From: Geosiphon pyriformis
Lineage: Eukaryota; Glomeromycota; Glomeromycetes; Archaeosporales; Geosiphonaceae
DNA: 64,000 nt
Assembly (NCBI GenBank): GCA_016748015.1
Contig: JAAOMT010000098.1
Span: 18,217-82,216 of the forward strand
Direction of reading: 5' to 3'
Positions 11,601-23,337 of this stretch are shown piece after piece; position 1 is the stretch's first letter, and each line of letters starts with the position of its first letter. The position numbers and the translations under genes are program-made. The notes under the pieces were generated by a model, which was given only the letters and a program-made list of their open reading frames with translations, was not told the DNA's origin and did not search any database.

Positions 11601-14600
11601 GTTGTTGCATATAAACAAGAAATTGTATAATAGAAAGATTATTAATCTACTTAATATTTTTAATAAGCTTTGAAAACATAATGATATTTAAGTTCTAAGT
11701 GAATTATTAGACATTTTTAATTTGTATTTAGTGTTAGATATAGTTTTTATGCAGAAAAAATGATCTGAGTTTTTATGATTTCAAAGCCATATAATTAAAA
11801 AGAAATTCTAATTAATATTAAACTAATAACTTTAATAAAAACAGTTTAAAAAATTCTGTTTAAACTTTTTTTTAATAAAATTTTCTTGGTTTATAGTAAG
11901 TTTAATGTTTTATATAGTGACAATTTCTCTGTTTTAAAAAGTATATCTATGCAAATTCCAATTTTTGCTATTGTTTTTGTGGTTAAAAATGTTTTAAGAA
12001 AGAGCAAAGAGTTTTAGTTAGTTCTTTAAAATATATAAAAAGCATATAACTCTGTTGAATAATATTATTTATGAAGCAGTCTAGTCAGAATTAAGATGTA
12101 TTTACGTTTTATTAGGTTGTTTGAAAATATTTACAATAGTAGAATTAATTAAATTATGACAAATTTTGGGTTTATAAAAGAATATATTGTTTATAATAGT
12201 CTAAATTAAAAAAAAGTTTTTTACCATTGCTGTAAAAAATCTTTTATAATTTTTTGCTTTGAAAGATTAAAAGACATGAACATTTATACAATTATAAAAT
12301 AAATTTAGAGTTTTTTATAAAGATTAATAGACAAAATATTAAAAATAGTAAGATGTTTTTTTTAACAACTGCGACTTTTGTAGATAACATAATTTAGGTT
12401 GAAAATAACATGACTGTAACTCAGCATATTTTGAACATTGTCAGTAAATTTTTTCAAATTAATAATATTTTAATTAATATTAATAAGATAATTGTTATAT
12501 TTATTAATTAGAAAGCAAAAGTTTCTTTTTTTTCAATAAGTAACTTGAGTATTTTGGTGGTAAAAAAAAATAAATCTCATAGATATTTGAATATTTTTTT
12601 GTTTACTAATAGTTTGTTCAAGTCAATTTTAATTAAAACTTATTTAGATATAAGATTTTTTGTAAATTTAGTTCTGAAAAAAATTATTTTTAACAAACAA
12701 TTTTTGTATTTAGTATTTACAATTCTTTAATTCATTATTGATTATAAAATACAGTTTAACTATATCTCAATAAATATGTGTAAAAAATAAAACAGAATAT
12801 TAAGAAAAAAACTAAAATTCAAAGTTAATTTGCTTAAAAACTTTTCTAATAAAGCAGTTTTTGTATAATTTAAAGACATTGGCCAAATACAAACTGAAAA
12901 TTTAATAATTAATTTGATTATCTTTACCAATTTGAAAAATATTCTTGGCAGTTTGTTCAAATATAAAGCTATATATCTACAGATTATTAACTAGATGTCT
13001 TAATATTTTTTTTAATTTTTGGTTAAGTTGTTAATAAAATTTATAAATTATTTTTTGGTAAATATAATGTATATTTTTGTATTATACAATTTATTATTGA
13101 GTAATAATCTATCAAATATTTTTTGGGCTGGCAATAATATTATAATTGTAAATATTTTGGGCTTAAAATACTATATAAATATGATAAAATTTTTGAAAAA
13201 GTTTGGAATTATTTTTGTGTACCAGCTTTTATATCAGCATAGTATATGTTTTATATAGAACATATTTTACAAATAGAAAAAACTGGATTCTAAAGACTTA
13301 ATTTCTGGTTAATTTGGTTTACTAACCAAATTTATCAGAAATAATAACTTGGTTAACATTAATATTTTGGCTTTTTGTTTCTCTCTTTCTAACTGTCTTT
13401 GTGACTTTGATTACACTAATAAATATTTATTGAAGTCTAAATTGGATAATATCAATATGTACATAAATAAATCTATTAAGTATTTAAGATTAATATATAT
13501 TTGTAGAAATACTATTATTTATTTTTTAAATATTAATATAAGTATTAGAGTTAGAGTACTTGGTTTGCTTTTTTCACTTTTGATAGAACTATAGGCTATT
13601 GTTTTTGCTCTGGAATATATACCAATTTTTAGTTCAGTTATATTATTTATGAACAGTCAAGTTTTATTGAATGTATATAATTTTGACATAAAAAATATTA
13701 ATCTTAATTTTTGTAATAAATGCTGGATTAAAAAAAAACATAGTTATCATATTATTGCTGTAAAAAAAGTTAAAAGTTATTTTGGTATTATTAATAATAA
13801 ATGTGCCAATTTTTTTGTCAATACTATTATTGTATCTGAATTTATACTATCTGTTTGAATGTTTTGCTATTTTTTAGTATTAAAAACAAATTTGTTTTTG
13901 AAAATGCCTATTATTTTGTTAGAAGATTATTTAATATTGTTAATTTTATAGATTAAAAAGTCAAATATGCTAATAGTATTGTAAATATAAATTTTTGTAA
14001 TTTTTCTGATATGTAAAAAACTTTTAATATATAACACTCTAATAGTTGAAATTGTTTTAACTTTACAAGTTTATTGTCTGTAACACTTTAATTTTATTTT
14101 ATAAAAACTCTGTACTATTGTTTATTTTTAATTAAAAAAAATTGTATAGTTCAAATTATTTTAGTTTGGTCTGCATTTAATATAGAATAGTTAAAAATTC
14201 TAATTATATATTTTCTTGTATTTATAATATTTATACCAAAAAAAAACCAATTTTTAATATTATTTAAAAATAAATTGGGTTGTTGACTGTTTCTGCTGTT
14301 AATTATGAGATAATTTAATATTTACATAAAGCTAGGTCTTCTGATTATTTATATATAATACTAGTTAAAGCCTTTGTGATAAAAAAGTAAGTAGCTGAAA
14401 CAATGTATTTATTGGATATTGAATTTAATAGTGGCATTTTGGTTGTCAAGTTGATATATATGTTTGCTAAAAGTCACAGATCTGCCATGTAGTTGTTGAT
14501 TGCTAAGCTGAAAACATATTACAAGAAGCACAATCTCTTGATATGAAATAAATTTTCTATTTTATTAATTTTGGTTTGTTATTCTTATGATCTCCTAAAC

Positions 14601-14720
14601 TGGTTTACAGTTTTAGTATTAAGTTAAGTATGCATGTTTGTTTTGGATTGTATTTATATTTGTCTAAGATGTGTTTTGGTTTTTTGTGAGATTTCCCTGT
14701 GTGCAATAATTTAGGTATAT
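8640..14720 (+). mobile_element. Decayed full-length-size LINE retrotransposon
   Basis: Fragments in order match the two-ORF LINE I associate with Rhizophagus. The segment from 8645 reads MSGSVPKKELARVLASNSVS. The ORF1 part at 9574-9900 reads LKNWFKMLLFTLFV, with a ruined zinc knuckle CCEKYEHLKYSALK, followed by LNFLEQSLKFLANQ (10140-10180) and LKVLVSLILVKLNQLCANS. The ORF2 endonuclease part near 10690-10830 reads YVFSSGLNKSFIGFGVALVF. The reverse transcriptase part near 12360-12730 has TATFVDN where FVDD is expected, then MTVTQHILNIVSKFFQ, SHRYLNIFLFTNSLF and DIRFFVNLVLKK. Later segments GIIFVYQLLYQ (13200) and AKSHRSAM (14480) fit the C-terminus. Frames are broken by many stops, mostly TAG, TAA and TGA at expected Gln/Trp/Arg. 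No target-site duplication or poly-A end could be fixed, so the borders are approximate. Confidence 0.7.
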
Positions 14721-16712
14721 AGTACTATCTTAATTGGTCTAAATAGCTGATTACATATCGAAAAAACATGAACCACACTTAATTTAGAATCTTGTATAAT
14801 TGTATTTCTTTAAGTAGTGATTGGACTGTATTCATAAAATATAATAAAAAAAATTGTGACTTTTATTTTTATCTTAAATTATTATTTATACCTTTTGTAA
14901 TATTTTTTATTCTAATAATTTGAAATTTCACAAGCTTATATATTAATTGCAATTTTTTTAAAGTCTTTTTTTATAATAATTCCAATTTTGGTCTATTTTT
15001 ATTGATTAAACTTATTTTAAATTATTATTATTATTATTATTATTTTAATAAAAATTATTTTTTTTATTAATTTATTTCTTACAGCTATTTAAACAAATAA
15101 ATTGTATTATAATAAAAATAAAGAAATTTCTTTAAAGCAAACAATTATTTTACAAGTTATTTGATTTTTTATATTATTTCTAAAACCAAGCTTTGCAATA
15201 ATTAGTTAAATATTAATCCAGAGTTCTATATAATAACATATTAAACATAAATTTTGAGTATGATAAAAATATGATAAAAAATTTATATTAATTGGTAAAT
15301 AGAGTTGTAAAACAAAAACCTTTTTTTCTCCCTTCCTCAATTTTGGATTAACCTTAATGTGTTGGATATATCAAAAAATAATGTATTATTATTTGCAAAA
15401 CAAATATTTGTATTTGAAAGCAAATTAAGCAAAAGTTTTTTTACAGATGTTGTTAGCCAAAGTCTATACCATATAATAAATTAGCAATTTTTTGAATTTA
15501 TTATGTAAAAAAACTTGATCATCAAAACTTGAATCATAAATTCAGAAATATTTCAATGTGAATCAATAAACTTAATTTGTTTTCTTATTAAAAAATGATC
15601 TTTGGTCAAATATTTAAATGGGCAATTTTCAATTCAACTATACAATGTTTACCTAATTAGTTTTGCAAATGGGAGCAGTAAAAGAGAGATAATGATGTGA
15701 AGTCAATTTATCTTATTAGAACAATTTATCAAAAAGGAACCATATCTAATGCGCTTATTTGTAATCTTTATGACAACTTAGTTTTTTGTCCAAGCAATAT
15801 TAAATTTAAAACATATATTTTATTTCCCTTTTCAAAGCAAACTTGAGAGAAAGCAATTGTAAACAAATTGTTTCAATGATTTCTAATCAAAGTCAAATAT
15901 TAAAAATATAACCTTATGAATACAAGACTTGGAGAAATTCTAAAGCTTTTGGACTAAATTTAATCTGATAATATAAATAAATGAGTTTTTTTATTAAGGA
16001 CTTGTTCTGAGTATTTTTTTTGTTTTGAGCTGAAAAAAAGATGGCAATCAAAGTTGATTGACTCCTATCAGATCCTTTAAAATCATTTTAACTTAGTTGC
16101 CTTCCTCATTAAATACACTGTATTAAAAAGTATTTTTTCATTAAATTTCAATGATATTATGAAAATTCTTTTTAAAAAGTTATATCAACTTAATAAATTA
16201 TAAAATTTCAATAATATTAATTTACTAAAAAATATTTATATCTTTATATACCAAACCAATAGAACAAATTCCAAGCAAGTTGTATTTATTCCAAAAAAAA
16301 TTAAAATGCTTTAAAATTGGATTATAAGCAAAATATTACACATTTTTTTAAAATAAATTTATTAAACTATCTATTTCAATTATATGATACAATGTAAAAA
16401 GTTGAGAAAAAAATTGAAAAATAAAGATGCAAAAAAATCGCATTTGATATTATTCCTCAAACCTATCAATTACTGATCATTTTGATTCAAACCGTCGAAT
16501 AATTTTTTAACTTATTTCATTGCAAAACTTGGCATTTATATATATGTTTTAATAAATTTAAATTGAGTTTTATTTTATAAAATAAGAATTTTTGGACCAA
16601 AGAAAAACAAAAGTTTCCTTTCAGATTTATTGTTGTAAATCCAATAGTTCTGTATCATAATAGTATCTAAATACAAGTTGCTCAGATTTTCATGAAAATA
16701 ATAGTTAGATAT
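14721..16712. other. AT-rich stretch, possible degraded repeat
   Basis: Locally coding-like fragments (for example around 15300-15900) but full of stops, and I could not assign them. Includes an (ATT)n tract at about 15024-15046. Confidence 0.35.
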
Positions 16713-16745
16713 TCAAGCAAGCTCTTTAAAAGAGAACTTGCTTGA
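16713..16745. repeat. 33-bp near-perfect palindrome
   Basis: TCAAGCAAG at the left and CTTGCTTGA at the right are exact complements; the inner CTCTTT/AAAGAG pairs with one offset base. It could be a hairpin, for example the centre of a small palindromic element or a terminator-like fold. No function is shown. Confidence 0.6.
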
Positions 16746-16977
16746 GTAAAAAGTTTTGATTAAAATTTCTCTCCTCTTTAAATATCTTTTTAAAGACTAA
16801 ATCATAAATTTTAATAATAAAAATAAATTATATATTAAAATTTGTCTCTAAATAATTTTCCTATGGTTGAAAAACAATGCACTACTTTAAAGATTAAATG
16901 GAATCATAAAAAATGTATAAACAAGTTGTTTGATAAAAATAATGCCTATTTTTCTAGAAAAAACCACTTTATTCAAA

Positions 16978-17157
16978 CTAATTTCGAAGAGCCTCGAGTA
17001 CAGGCACGATTTCCTCTTCTATTAATTTGGGTGGCTTCGAGCTTACCCACTTGAAAACAGTCTCAGGAGTTGGTAGAGCCGAGACGAAGATATGTGTGAG
17101 AAGAATTGTTGCCACAAAAAGAATAATGGATGCATGGGTAAATCGTAGATGCAACAT
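16978..17157 (-). CDS. 59-residue secreted peptide candidate, single exon
   Basis: ATG at 17157, TAG at 16978-16980; 59 codons. N-terminus MLHLRFTHASIILFVATILL then THIFVSA is a strong signal peptide with an Ala-x-Ala-like end (VSALP). The mature part is about 32-34 residues: PTPETVFKWVSS, KPPKLIEEEI, VPVLEALRN. It is acidic towards the C-terminus and has no Cys. Codons use G/C at third positions more than the surrounding DNA, which argues for selection. It falls just under usual 60-codon cut-offs. No homologue recognised. It lies alone between a decayed LINE and a Tc1 remnant. Secretion is predicted from sequence only; a short bioactive peptide or effector role is a guess. Confidence 0.6.
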   Translation of the reverse strand: MLHLRFTHASIILFVATILLTHIFVSALPTPETVFKWVSSKPPKLIEEEIVPVLEALRN

Positions 17158-17756
17158 TGTGAAAAATTAAGATTGGTAGGAAAAGCAAAAAAGTTATTTA
17201 TTGGAAACCGAATTGTTTTTAAAGAAATTTTTGTTAATTTAATTGATTGATTTCAAAGGTGCTTTCTTTTTGGTGAGCCTTCAACCTTCTTTTATAGAAG
17301 ATTTTCTAGCTTGAAAAGGATTTATTAAATTTATGAGTTTTATTTTTAAAAATAAAATTTTCAGAATTTGTTAAGTTTTTCACAACATTATTAATTAAAT
17401 TTATTGATACATGATTATAAATTTTAAGAAGATGGGATCAAGATTATTTAGCCTCTATAAATTTTATTGAAAGACTATAAGTAGAGCTGTGCTCCTTGTT
17501 ATATGCGTGTCGTATGTCTTCTTTACGAATGTGGTATAACTCATAAAGTGTTTTAATGCACTGGTTGCAGCAAAGCAAAGAGAAAGACAAAGAAGGTAAG
17601 TTCTGGAAAACGCCTATTTTTTTATGCAAAATACAGTAGCAAAGTAAAACCTTACCCTCACTTATCTGATTGGGTATAGCTCTTCATTAATTATTATTTT
17701 TTTAAAAAAAACAGATTTAATGTTTGCGGTAACACCATTAGCCTTTTTATTGATCC
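17158..17756. other. Upstream region of the 59-residue gene plus unassigned coding-like patch
   Basis: 17158-17440 is the likely promoter side of the small secreted gene. At 17500-17600 the minus strand has a short GC-richer frame (TLYELYHIRKEDIRHAYNKE) that looks coding but has no start, partner exon or recognisable family. Confidence 0.3.
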
Positions 17757-18115
17757 TACTAACTGAATTTATTGCTTGAAATTCGTCTTTTCTAGATTGC
17801 CTTTAACAATGGCCCATAAGTTTTCCATAGGATTTTAAATTCGGGCTGTTAGCTGGCCAATCTATGACATTAGGCATACGTTCCGCAAAAAATTCTTGAG
17901 CAATCCGACTTTTATTTTTTGGAACATTATCTTACTGAAACTTCTATTTATTTCCTAGCATTTTCCTAATCTCAGGTAAGTGATTTTGTATAAAATCGGC
18001 ATCCATAATTCTAGTAATAAAATATTTGCCAAGTGGATCGAAATTCCGGATATGTATTAGCATTAATATTTTTTGCGCCTAGAGTTCCAGACAATCACTA
18101 CCCGTTTAAGATCTT
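17757..18115 (-). mobile_element. Tc1/mariner transposase remnant (DD34E)
   Basis: Minus-strand reading gives RIMDADFIQNHLPEIRKML, GNK-stop-KFQ-stop-DNVP, KNKSRIAQEFFAERMPNVID and WPANSPNL. After a one-base insertion it continues NPMENLWAIVKGNLEKTN. The Asp of QDN and the Glu of PMENLW are 34 residues apart once the shift is allowed, the Tc1-type spacing, and the second half of the catalytic core is clear. Two stops (expected Trp and Gln) and the frameshift make it dead. Further upstream only a weak VIVWNS segment (VMVWG-like) is visible. Terminal repeats were not found. Confidence 0.75.
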
Positions 18116-19099
18116 CTTTTTGTTAACTAGTTTCACCACAATCAAACAAGGTGATATTAAAGCAGTCACTACTTACTTGGGACACTTCCACAGAAATCTG
18201 CACCAAATCCAAGCAATCAATGCTAACTATTTCAATTCAGCCTAAATGGTGAAGAATAGAAAGAGAAGTAAGACAATATGAATTATTTAGTCTCATTGTA
18301 AGCCCATATAATTGGTAACATATATATAATTTTATAAATATTATTTAAGAAGAAGCAATCATTTAAATTAAAATGTATATTTTAATAAACATTCTTTTCT
18401 TTTATTGAATGATAAAATTTTAGAGCTAAATTTTTTCTGAAGTTTCAATATATAATCTGTAAAAACTATTGCCATTAGTTTCTGTTTTTGTAACACAATT
18501 GAGATCAAAAATTTGAAAAGTTAAAAAAAATGACAGACTTTATGACACATTAATTAGAAGGCAGATAACATCTTTTTTTTTAGAGATAGATCTGTTTTTT
18601 TGCTATATTACAACAATCCAAATTCTAATCCCAATTTTTTTAAAATATTTCTTAAATGTATTAAGATATATGCTTTTTAGTTGTGAAGTGCTTTCCACAA
18701 ATTACTTGGAATATAGAATATAATATTAGATAGGAATTTGGGTTTTTGTAATAAGTCAACAAATAACAATAAACCATTAAACTTTGAAAAAATTTGGGCA
18801 TAAAAAAATATCCATTAAAATAATTTAATAAAAGTATGTTTTTTAACATATTGAAATGAATTTAATAAATTTTATTAAAAATATATTATCTAAGAATTAA
18901 CATTAGAGTTTAAAATTATAATTATTTATAATAAAAAATGAAGATAATTTAATTATTAAATATAATAAATGTAGATAATATTAATCAATTGCATATAATT
19001 ATGCCTTTAATTTTGTTCAATTTCTTATCTTTAAAAAGTAAATTAAGATATTAATATACTATATAATAACTAAATCAATTAATGAATTAATTAATATGA
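18116..19099. other. AT-rich stretch with shared kinase-downstream repeat
   Basis: Includes a block at 18839-18870 (TTTTAACATATTGAAATGAA) repeated at about 24938-24970. Both lie downstream of decayed kinase copies, so this is probably duplicated flank rather than a gene. Confidence 0.4.
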
Positions 19100-19157
19100 A
19101 AACTCAATTATTTGCAAAGTTAAAAGACAATTTGTATAAATTGCTCTTAGATAAATG

Positions 19158-19193
<36 letters not shown>

Positions 19194-19215
19194 GTTGTTG
19201 TCATTGTTGTTGTAG
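19100..19215 (-). pseudogene. Orphan kinase C-terminal tail remnant
   Basis: Minus-strand reading: a CAA/ATT simple run, then NIYLRAIYTNCLLTLQII, matching the family tail HPGAVYTSRLLTLQ. No kinase domain sequence precedes it. The flank on its 3' side resembles the 3' flank of the copies at 0.2 and 25.2 kb. Confidence 0.55.
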
Positions 19216-20829
19216 TAATTGAATGGTATGTTATCACTTATTTTTTTAATGTATTTTTCTGATTCTTTTAAAATTTTTATTTTAGAATTCTAAGTTTTAA
19301 ACTTTACCTTTTAGAATTTACTAACAAATATTGAATATAATAATACGTTTCAAGCTAATTCTACAAAATCTAATTAAAAAAAAACAGCTCAAATGCCTCC
19401 AAAATTCTGGATTATTATTGCTTTTATTGCAAATTTTGCTGATTTCAAATAATTAATTCTATTTACTTTAGAGCATTATAAAATAATTTATACAATACAT
19501 CACATTAAATATTGTTGAAATTTTTATAAATTTTATGATTCCCAATAGTGATAACCAGATATACATGTTAGCAGAAATTGTGAAAAAAATTTTTTAAAAT
19601 GAGTTTAGTATATTATTTTTATGTTTCAAATTTGCCATTGCAAAATTGGGTTATTGATTATTAAAAAAAAGTTTAATCTAATTTGGTTTTCTTGTGAAAT
19701 TAATGTTTTGGAATAGATATTTTTCCAATTAAAAAAATAATAAAGTTTTTAGTTGCGTTTGAGTTTTGTATATATATTGAAAGAGTAATGTATATATATC
19801 AAGTTTTCTCTAATGTACAAAGCAAAAAAAGCTATATTTTTTCAAATTAAGGCCTTTAAAATTACAATATTTATTGTTTTTTTACCACAATTTCAAGATT
19901 TTTCTTAAAAGATAAGCTATTACCAATCTATTGCACTTCATGGGTTTTAGGAACAGTTTTTTTTTACAGATCATAAATAGACCAAATCTTTTTAAGAAGA
20001 GAATTTTTTTATTTTGGATCAGCTTGAATTGAAGAAACATTTTCAGAAGTCTGAACAAAAAATCTCAGCCTCTTAGATAGAGTGAAAATAGAAAATGAAG
20101 TGTTCTAAACTGAAAACAAAAACTGGATGAACAATGATTTAATAGTAATAAAATAATGTATATCCTTATTTGACTCCTGGGAAAAAAATCAATTTAAATG
20201 AAGATTTAATCTAAATTTATAAACTTATATTTTTTCAATTCTATGGTTATAACAAATAAAGCTATTTAATATCTTGCATTAGTAAACAGCTTGTATCTTA
20301 TGACTATTGTGATATATGTCAATTCAGAATATGTTGATAAAAGTCAATGTTTTATAACTATCATAGAGGCTTCTGTGACTCATTGTTTTGTAACAAATTA
20401 AAATTTCAAAATAAGTTGTAATATCACAAGATATAAGTCTTTTTATCATATTTGACAAACTTATTAGTTTATGCAAAAATTTTGTCCAGCATATATTTAA
20501 GTAATAATTTTTATTACCTTTAGAAAATTATTAATTATTTAATTTAATAATCTTATTTATAAAAAGAAAAATAATTGTTAATATTAAATATATTCATTTT
20601 TTTATCAAATATTTTTTATTAAATATTAAAGAAATTACTAAAAAAAAGTTTAGTATAGTTGATAAGGAAAAGATACAGAAGAAATAAAAATAACAATAAA
20701 AATTATAAAAACAAATAGCTCAAAAGTGTTTAAAGAGATAAACACACTATTATTATTTATTTTTAATTATTTCATCTTTACTTATTATTTATTTATATTA
20801 TTGTTTATTATACTATCTATTTACTTTTT
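19216..20829. other. AT-rich stretch
   Basis: No open frame or repeat family that I can support. Confidence 0.4.
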
Positions 20830-20971
20830 ACAGTTAAATTTTCAAAGAGCTATGAAAATTAACAATGGTAAAAAGCTGCTAAGTATCTCTTCAATTTATG
20901 AGATTATGCAAAACGCTGAAATACTTAACTATGGAATTTTGATGGAGTTTGCTAAAAATGAATATGTCATG

Positions 20972-21175
20972 AGTTGAAACAGAATTTGAGTTTATTTAGA
21001 ATCAACTTAAGTTAATTTGGAATTCTAATTCAACTTGAGTTAATTTAGAATCATTAATTTAACACTGTATTGATTCCGAATCAACTCAACCAATCATATT
21101 ATTTGGTTAATTAATTAACAAAAAGTTTTTCTTTCATTAGCCAATTAAAAAAATCAAGTTTTTGATATTTGATGT
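20972..21175 (+). repeat. Left terminal inverted repeat
   Basis: Matches the reverse complement of 23157-23337 over nearly its whole length. It carries about 25 extra bases near the outer end and internal copies of an AACT(C/T)AAGTTAATTT motif. Confidence 0.85.
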
Positions 21176-21183
21176 GTTTTTTT

Positions 21184-23110
21184 ATGGCTTCCCAACATCA
21201 TTTATCATCAATAAATTATGAATGACTTACTCAAGAAACATTTTCTGATCTTTTTGAAAACTATTTATTAGCTAGAAGTGAAAAAAAATAAGCCAAAATT
21301 TTGCTTTTTCAAGATTACATAAACCAATGTATTGAGATATTAAAAAATACTCCTAAAAGAGAAAACTTTGATTCTAAATTGAAGTATTAGGTATGCACTA
21401 CCTTTTATATTGCATAAGTTGGAAGACAAAATATACTTTATCTTAAAAAAACAAAAATTATATAAAAAACTATGTAAATTTTATTTAGAAATAGAACATA
21501 AAGGAATGAACAAAAATTATAATGTGGTATATAATATTAATTTAATTTTTTATATAAATAGATACTAATAATTTTTTATTTATAGATTAAAACAGTTTTG
21601 TTTTTTCTGTACTTGATGTATTATGTGATGATTTTTAGCTCAACCAATAACTGCAAATCCAATTTTAGCAAAAAGCTTTATGTGTTGTTTACAAGTAGAC
21701 TTAATTGATATGCACAATTGACCAAATGATTTTTATAAATATATCTGTCATGCTCGGAATCATTTTACAAAATTTTTTTGGGCTATAGCTCTTTTTTCTA
21801 AAGAAACAAAAAAAGTAACAAGCTTTCTTTTTCAACTTTTTACTGTATTCGAATCTCTAATTATTTTTTAAATTAATAATAAATAAGAGTTCACAACTAA
21901 TATAATCAGAAAATTAACAGAAATATGGCCAACTATTCATATTATAAATAGATGTCCAAGACATCCTCAATCTTAAGAATTAATTAAACAAGCAAATAAT
22001 GTACTTCAACAAAAACTTTCAAAATAAATAGAAAATAAAGAAACTAATAATTGGTCAAATGGTTTATATTGGGTGACATATAAAAAACATTATTTTTATA
22101 TTAGTTGAATTATTTAAACAATAACTAATATATTTTATGTTTAGATACAATAAACACAGAAGTCTCTGCAGTTACTGGCTTTCCACTTTATCAAATAATG
22201 TTTGAAAAAAAACATTGTACAAATTATTTTCTTCTCAAATGACAGCTAATAAAAAGCCAATCTAACAGGAAATCAAAAGTAATAGTAACTAGTAAAACAG
22301 ATCACAACAATAAGATGACCAGCAATAATGGCAAGATAACCAGTAATAAGATGACCAGCAGTAGCAACAAGATAATAAACAACAAAATAACCAGCAGCAG
22401 CAACAAAATAACTAGTAACAGGATAACCAGGAACAGTAACAAGATAATGAACAATAAGATGATTAGCAACAACAGCAAAATGTCTAGTGATTACAGCAAA
22501 ATAACTAAAAGCAGTGGCAATAACTACTAAACTAGCAACAATGACATAATATAGTAAATAATATTAAAAAAAATTAAGAAAAATCAAATCATAAGTAAAA
22601 AAACTAAGCAATCTCTTGAAAAATATTAGTACTTATTCTAATAACTCTTATGTTTCTTCTATTATAATTTCAAGAAATAAGATAATGTTTTTTATTATTT
22701 GTACTTTTTAATATTATTCTGTATTAATCTTATATTTTTTAATAGGATAATAATAATCAGAACAATGTGCTACACAATATTACTAACTTATATACTGGCC
22801 ATCATAAAATATGTCAAATTGCTTGTGACTAATATGTTAATAATGAAAATTTTGTTCAAATTGGAATTTTAAAGATCGATCATTCAGGTACTAATAAAAA
22901 ACTTCTTATCTGCAAAATAATTGGAACTGTTAATGAAAAATTATATAGACTGAGATGCAAATCAGGAATATTAAAAAATTCTTACTGCACAAATGACAGG
23001 TTATTAATACAATTGTAAAAGAAGCTGTAGAACTAATTATTGTAATTACAGAAAAACCAGAGTTTTATGTAGTGCACAATGTCATAGTACAGTAGTAATA
23101 TTTATAAGAA
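21184..23110 (+). pseudogene. Integrase-type transposase, inactivated
   Basis: Begins MASQHHLSSINYE then a stop, QETFSDLFENYLLAR, and runs to the Cys-rich end at about 23090. At least a dozen stops. Where the family is conserved, the changes are C-to-T or G-to-A: SDNG reads INNK, HPQSQG reads HPQS-stop-E, IERAN reads IKQAN, and the KW pair reads K-stop. One insertion of A/C/G-rich minisatellite lies between the integrase core and the C-terminal part. Confidence 0.7.
22305..22530. repeat. AAC/ATA-rich minisatellite inside the transposon
   Basis: Imperfect units of about 15-21 bp built on AGCAACAAGATAACCAGTAA. In frame they read as repeats of (S/N)NK(I/M)TS. Unlike the flanks, it keeps many GC-containing codons. 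Confidence 0.7.
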
Positions 23111-23156
23111 TCAAAATGAATAATTAGAATTATTAGAGATGATAATAAAAAAATAC

Positions 23157-23337
23157 ATCAAATATTAAAACTTTGATTTTTTTGATTGGCTAATAAAAGA
23201 AAAACTTTTTACTGGTCAATTAACCAAATAATATAATTAGTTGAATTAATTTGAAATCAACACAGTGTTGAATTAAGGATTTCAAATTAACTCAAGTTAA
23301 ATTAGAATTCCAAATCAACTCAAATTCTGTTCCAACT
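23157..23337 (-). repeat. Right terminal inverted repeat
   Basis: Reverse complement of the left repeat at roughly 85 percent by eye; outer end CAAATTCTGTTCCAACT. Confidence 0.85.

Larger units (their letters stand above)
20972..23337 (+). mobile_element. 2.37-kb DDE integrase transposon with long TIRs (KRBA2/Ginger-like)
   Basis: Long imperfect terminal inverted repeats (about 180-200 bp) bound a decayed integrase-type transposase. Outer ends are AGTTG-A/G-AACAGAATTTGAG on both sides. Inside, VDLIDM (first Asp), ICHARNHFTKFFWA, LFQLFTVF, INNK-stop-EF (expected SDNGxEF), EIWPTIHIINRCPRHPQS-stop and LIKQAN (expected QGLIERAN) match the KRBA2/SCAND3-like integrase family. The C-terminal part has GILKIDHSGTNKKLL, KIIGTVNEKLYRLRCKSGI and a Cys end (CNYRKTRVLCSAQCHS) typical of the same proteins. 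No convincing target-site duplication is visible (left flank GTCATG, right flank TATAAA). Confidence 0.75.

Noticed and set aside
9574-13858. Seven separate open frames of 61-111 residues
   Set aside because: All are pieces of the decayed LINE, not independent genes.
17444-17629. Minus-strand frame containing TLYELYHIRKEDIRHAYNKE
   Set aside because: Looks coding for about 35 codons but has no credible start, partner exon or homology; kept only as a remark.
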